NCBI GenBank assembly: GCA_917880885.1
Contig: OU862910.1
Location: forward strand, 12,164,710-12,228,709
From: Limnephilus marmoratus
Taxonomy: Eukaryota > Arthropoda > Insecta > Trichoptera > Limnephilidae
Direction: 5' to 3'
Length of the DNA stretch: 64,000 bases
Made by a program: the position numbers and the translations under genes. The number at the start of each line of letters is the position of its first letter. The stretch's first letter is position 1. Of this stretch, positions 61,735 through 64,000 are shown in pieces. Under the pieces are notes generated by a model. The model did no database searches. It was not told where the DNA came from and worked only from the letters and a program-made list of their open reading frames with translations.

Positions 61735-62490
61735 AATAAATGGAATATTTCTGACCGTATCCAAAAGCTATGAACGGTTTTTGAAAGGTGATAAAATGCG
61801 CTTTCATGTTTTATAAATCGAAATAATTTATAAAAATTTTGCACGCAATTTTAAAAAAGTTTAAAAGATTGCTAAACTTACGTTTTTATAACTAAAATTA
61901 CTGATTACGAAAAAAATAAATACATGTACCTACATATTTTATTAGACAAATTTGAAAATTATTAGACAAATATGACTTTAGATTTTAACGACCAAAAGTA
62001 TATTTGTTATTAGTTTTTGGGGTATTATGCCGTGTTGCGCTACCTCCTTCTTTAGCTAACGTTTCGGACAGCGTTGCAGTGTCCATCATCACACATCGTC
62101 ACACATCTGTCCTGATGATGGACACTGCAACGCTGTCCGAAACGTTGGCTAAAGAAGGAGGTAGCGCAACACGGTATAATACCCCAAAATATATAACAAA
62201 AACCATTAGGCAAAGTTATTTTTACCTCATTTTTTGTCGTTTCGTGTCAAAATAATGAATAAAAAATTCCCCAAGTTTCATAATTTCTTTTCAAATTTCG
62301 ATCCGAATCTGTGATTTCATAAAGATCTACATTTTATTTCTTTTGTGCTTATTTTTATATTTGAATATAAAGCGGGGTGTTTTCTCTTGCTAAAACCGTT
62401 TATATCATATTTCTTTCTATGATAGTAAAATGAAGACACAACATTTCTGAAAAGTTCTGAAAAGCGAACAAATTAGCCTGACTACTGGAT
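61735..62490 (+). repeat. diverged interspersed repeat, copy 2, split by FB-1
   Basis: Collinear with 8410-8965: GTTTTTGAAAGGTGATAAAA, CTTACGTTTTTATAACTAAA and ATTACTGATTACGAAAAAAA before the FB-1 insertion at 61979-62210, then GTTATTTTTACCTCATTTTT, CATAAAGATCTACATTTTAT and GAAAAGCGAACAAATTAGCC after it. Confidence 0.6.
61979..62210. mobile_element. FB-1 fold-back element, long copy
   Basis: GGGGTATTATGCCGTGTTGC, then CCTTCTTTAGCTAACGTTTC and TGCAGTGTCCATCATCACAC. The right arm CTGATGATGGACACTGCAAC, then GCTGTCCGAAACGTTGGCTA, mirrors it to GGTATAATACCCCAAAA. The centre is CACATC/GTCACACATC. Confidence 0.92.
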
Positions 62491-63060
62491 GAGATCTAAG
62501 TTAGTGTATGCGTAAGTAATTTAATTAAATGGGGCACTCTGATTGCAATCTCAGTAAAATATATATTTTTATATTAGATGTGTCATGCGATTCTACGAAT
62601 TTTTCAAACGTATTTAAATCCATTGCCAAGGTTTTAAAGAGATCTGTTACAAAGCTAATGAGATTCATCGTGAATCTAATATTGACTTTGTTGGTAAGGA
62701 TTCATTGATCTACAGATTTTTCAAGAAAAGATTGACGGTTACGATACGATAACCTTCAAAATTAAAAGTAATGTACTAAAAGTCAAATTCGGACACATAA
62801 AAGCGGTGAGACAGCTGGATTCTGTTTGTGGAAGGTTGGGTACATACTCGTATGTAGGTAGTTGATATCCGGAAGTGTTTACAGTTTTACAGCACGTGTA
62901 TAACCCATTGAAAGAGACCAACTGCCCAAAATAAATATAAATTCACAAGAGCCGAACATTCTCGTATCATAACACACCTATAAATAAGACCATTCAATTA
63001 CTCAATGAAATTGAATCAACCAGTTACCACTTAAGATATTTTAAGGTGTAAATATAATCG
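62491..63060. other. unassigned DNA
   Basis: No gene or repeat partner recognised. Confidence 0.35.
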
Positions 63061-63066
63061 TTTTAA

Positions 63067-63357
63067 GGTAATGCACCACGTCGTACAAAATTCGGTATCA
63101 GGCCGCTAACAACAACACTCCTTATGTAGATGGCGACAATGCTAAAATTCCCAATTAACAACAGATTGACCGATTGATTGATTTATTCACTAAAAAACAT
63201 CGCCAACAAGCTGGTTTTATTTTCTTTTGCGAAGTTCAGGCACAAATATTTTACGATCATTTTCTAAATAATTTAATTTTCCAAGTTATACAATAAAACC
63301 AAAACCTTATAGGCTTGATACTTTATTTTTTACTTTACTTTATTGTAGTGCATCACC
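63067..63357. mobile_element. TTAA-flanked MITE (piggyBac-like?)
   Basis: Start GGTAATGCACCAC, end read inward GGTGATGCACTAC (11 of 13 match), with TTAA immediately outside both ends (63063-63066 and 63358-63361). A TTAA duplication is typical of piggyBac and Kolobok. The 291-bp interior is non-coding. TTAA is common in AT-rich DNA, so the assignment is tentative. Confidence 0.55.
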
Positions 63358-63361
63358 TTAA

Positions 63362-63760
63362 TTTATTCATTTATTGAAACGCCCAAAGAGCTTTTACATA
63401 TAATGCTGTACTTACTTGTTTTTTTAAATTACAATGAAAATAAAGAATTAACTAAATACAGGTAACAAAATATAGGTTACATAAATATAAGAGTTGACAA
63501 ATAGTAGGTAACATAGAATGTAAGTTAAGTAAAAATAGACATATAATAAGATAATGGGGAATGCAAACTGTAGTCGGAATGAGATATTTGTATGTAAAAT
63601 GTTAATATTCGTCTAGTTGTTAACTGATAACCACAACAATCGAATTTAGAGATCAATAATTTTAATAAAAGGTTAGGTCGTGTATTTTTCATCTGTTTTC
63701 TAAAGTTGGAATATACAAAACATTTATTAACGACAGGTAATTTATATGCTTTAAAGCATA
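63362..63760 (-). other. possible LINE 3' UTR remnant
   Basis: On the minus strand, TATGTAAAAGCTCTTTGGGC, then GTTTCAATAAATGAATAAAT, resembles the 3' ends of the LINE copies near 17775 and 48299 (AATGTAAAAGCCCATTAGGG, then an AATAAATA tail). No coding sequence is attached. Confidence 0.35.
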
Positions 63761-63767
63761 GGTTCTC

Positions 63768-64000
63768 AACGTGGGCGATAACGCGCGACTTTCAGGGGGC
63801 GGTAGAAGACCCAGATTAAACTAGGGGGCGTTGAGATGGGTAGGCAGATAAAAAAATATTGTCTAAAAAAGACCAAAAAACACTCTTATCACGTACTAAT
63901 AATCTAATGTGTATGTATTATTATTAAGAATAATTGAAACTATATCATGATTACGAGAAAGAAGGAGGTAGCAACCCTGTACTTAAAATACAAAAGAATT
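63768..64000. mobile_element. possible hAT end, cut by the window edge
   Basis: TAGGTTCTCAACGTGGGCGA, then GGGGGCGGTAGAAGACCCAG and GGGGGCGTTGAG, resembles hAT termini of the AGGGGTTCTCAA type (from memory). The other end is outside the window. At 63959-63976 GAAAGAAGGAGGTAGC matches an FB-1 arm fragment. Confidence 0.35.

Overview
This window looks like repeat-dense, gene-poor nuclear DNA from an arthropod, most likely an insect. The evidence is AT-rich non-coding sequence, tRNA-derived SINEs, fragments of non-LTR retrotransposons (LINE-like), hAT, PIF/Harbinger and mariner-like DNA transposons, spliceable introns in transposon genes, and a short run of the insect telomere-type repeat TTAGG. 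I could not find one host gene I would defend, nor rRNA, a functional tRNA, CRISPR or any bacterial-style operon. Species cannot be told from the sequence. Family names below (SINE-1/2/3, Rep-M, FB-1, Rep-4, Rep-5) are local labels for sets of copies that I matched by eye inside this window.

Layout. 0-5.9 kb: a SINE-like copy, a 5'-truncated SINE-1, an element with ATCGAT-rich ends around a perfect 67-bp inverted repeat, a Rep-M fragment, then unassigned DNA with one GC-rich patch. 5.9-7.2 kb: a hAT element with an 8-bp target duplication and the C-terminus of its transposase. 8.4-11.5 kb: diffuse old repeats. 11.9-15.5 kb: a pair of ~965-bp inverted arms flanking a decayed gene for a protein with PIN/FEN1-like motifs and a Cys-rich tail; each arm carries the gene's first exon, intron and N-terminal coding region. 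16-23 kb: SINE-3, a LINE tail, several MITEs and Rep-4 copies. 23.4-26 kb: a 5'-truncated LINE with a 13-bp target duplication and an internally deleted Harbinger element. 27.3-29.8 kb: a second hAT element (8-bp duplication) loaded with a fold-back element, a minisatellite, a mariner-like MITE and a SINE-1. 31-35.5 kb: ~230-bp satellite-like units broken by a palindromic SINE-3 and by a 500-bp fold-back whose arms are 16-bp minisatellites and whose loop carries (TTAGG)7. 36.2-38.0 kb: an LTR split by a hAT copy; a solo relative lies at 49.3-49.7 kb. 44.4-46.7 kb: SINE-2 pair, 32-bp tandem array, and a 385-bp element with 33-bp terminal inverted repeats and a 9-bp target duplication. 47.4-48.5 kb: an R2/R4-type retrotransposon 3' end split by another LINE. 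51.4-53.1 kb: polypurine tract, SINE-1, 39-bp tandem array. 55.5-59.0 kb: two copies of the R2/R4-type retrotransposon embedded head-to-tail in (AAAAAT)n arrays. 60-64 kb: SINE-1, Rep-M, a fold-back, a TTAA-flanked MITE and a possible hAT end.

How the parts relate: there is no cooperating host gene set. The coding remnants (reverse transcriptases, a restriction-like endonuclease, hAT and Harbinger transposases, the PIN-like protein) are mobilisation genes, nearly all truncated or carrying stops. The interspersed SINEs and MITEs depend on such enzymes. The nesting order gives a relative history: Rep-4 and Rep-5 copies are old hosts, hAT-2 and the 9-bp-TSD element landed in them, and FB-1, mariner-like and SINE-1 copies landed later still. 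The freshest coding element is the R2/R4-type retrotransposon at 55.7-57.8 kb, with a single stop in about 595 codons.
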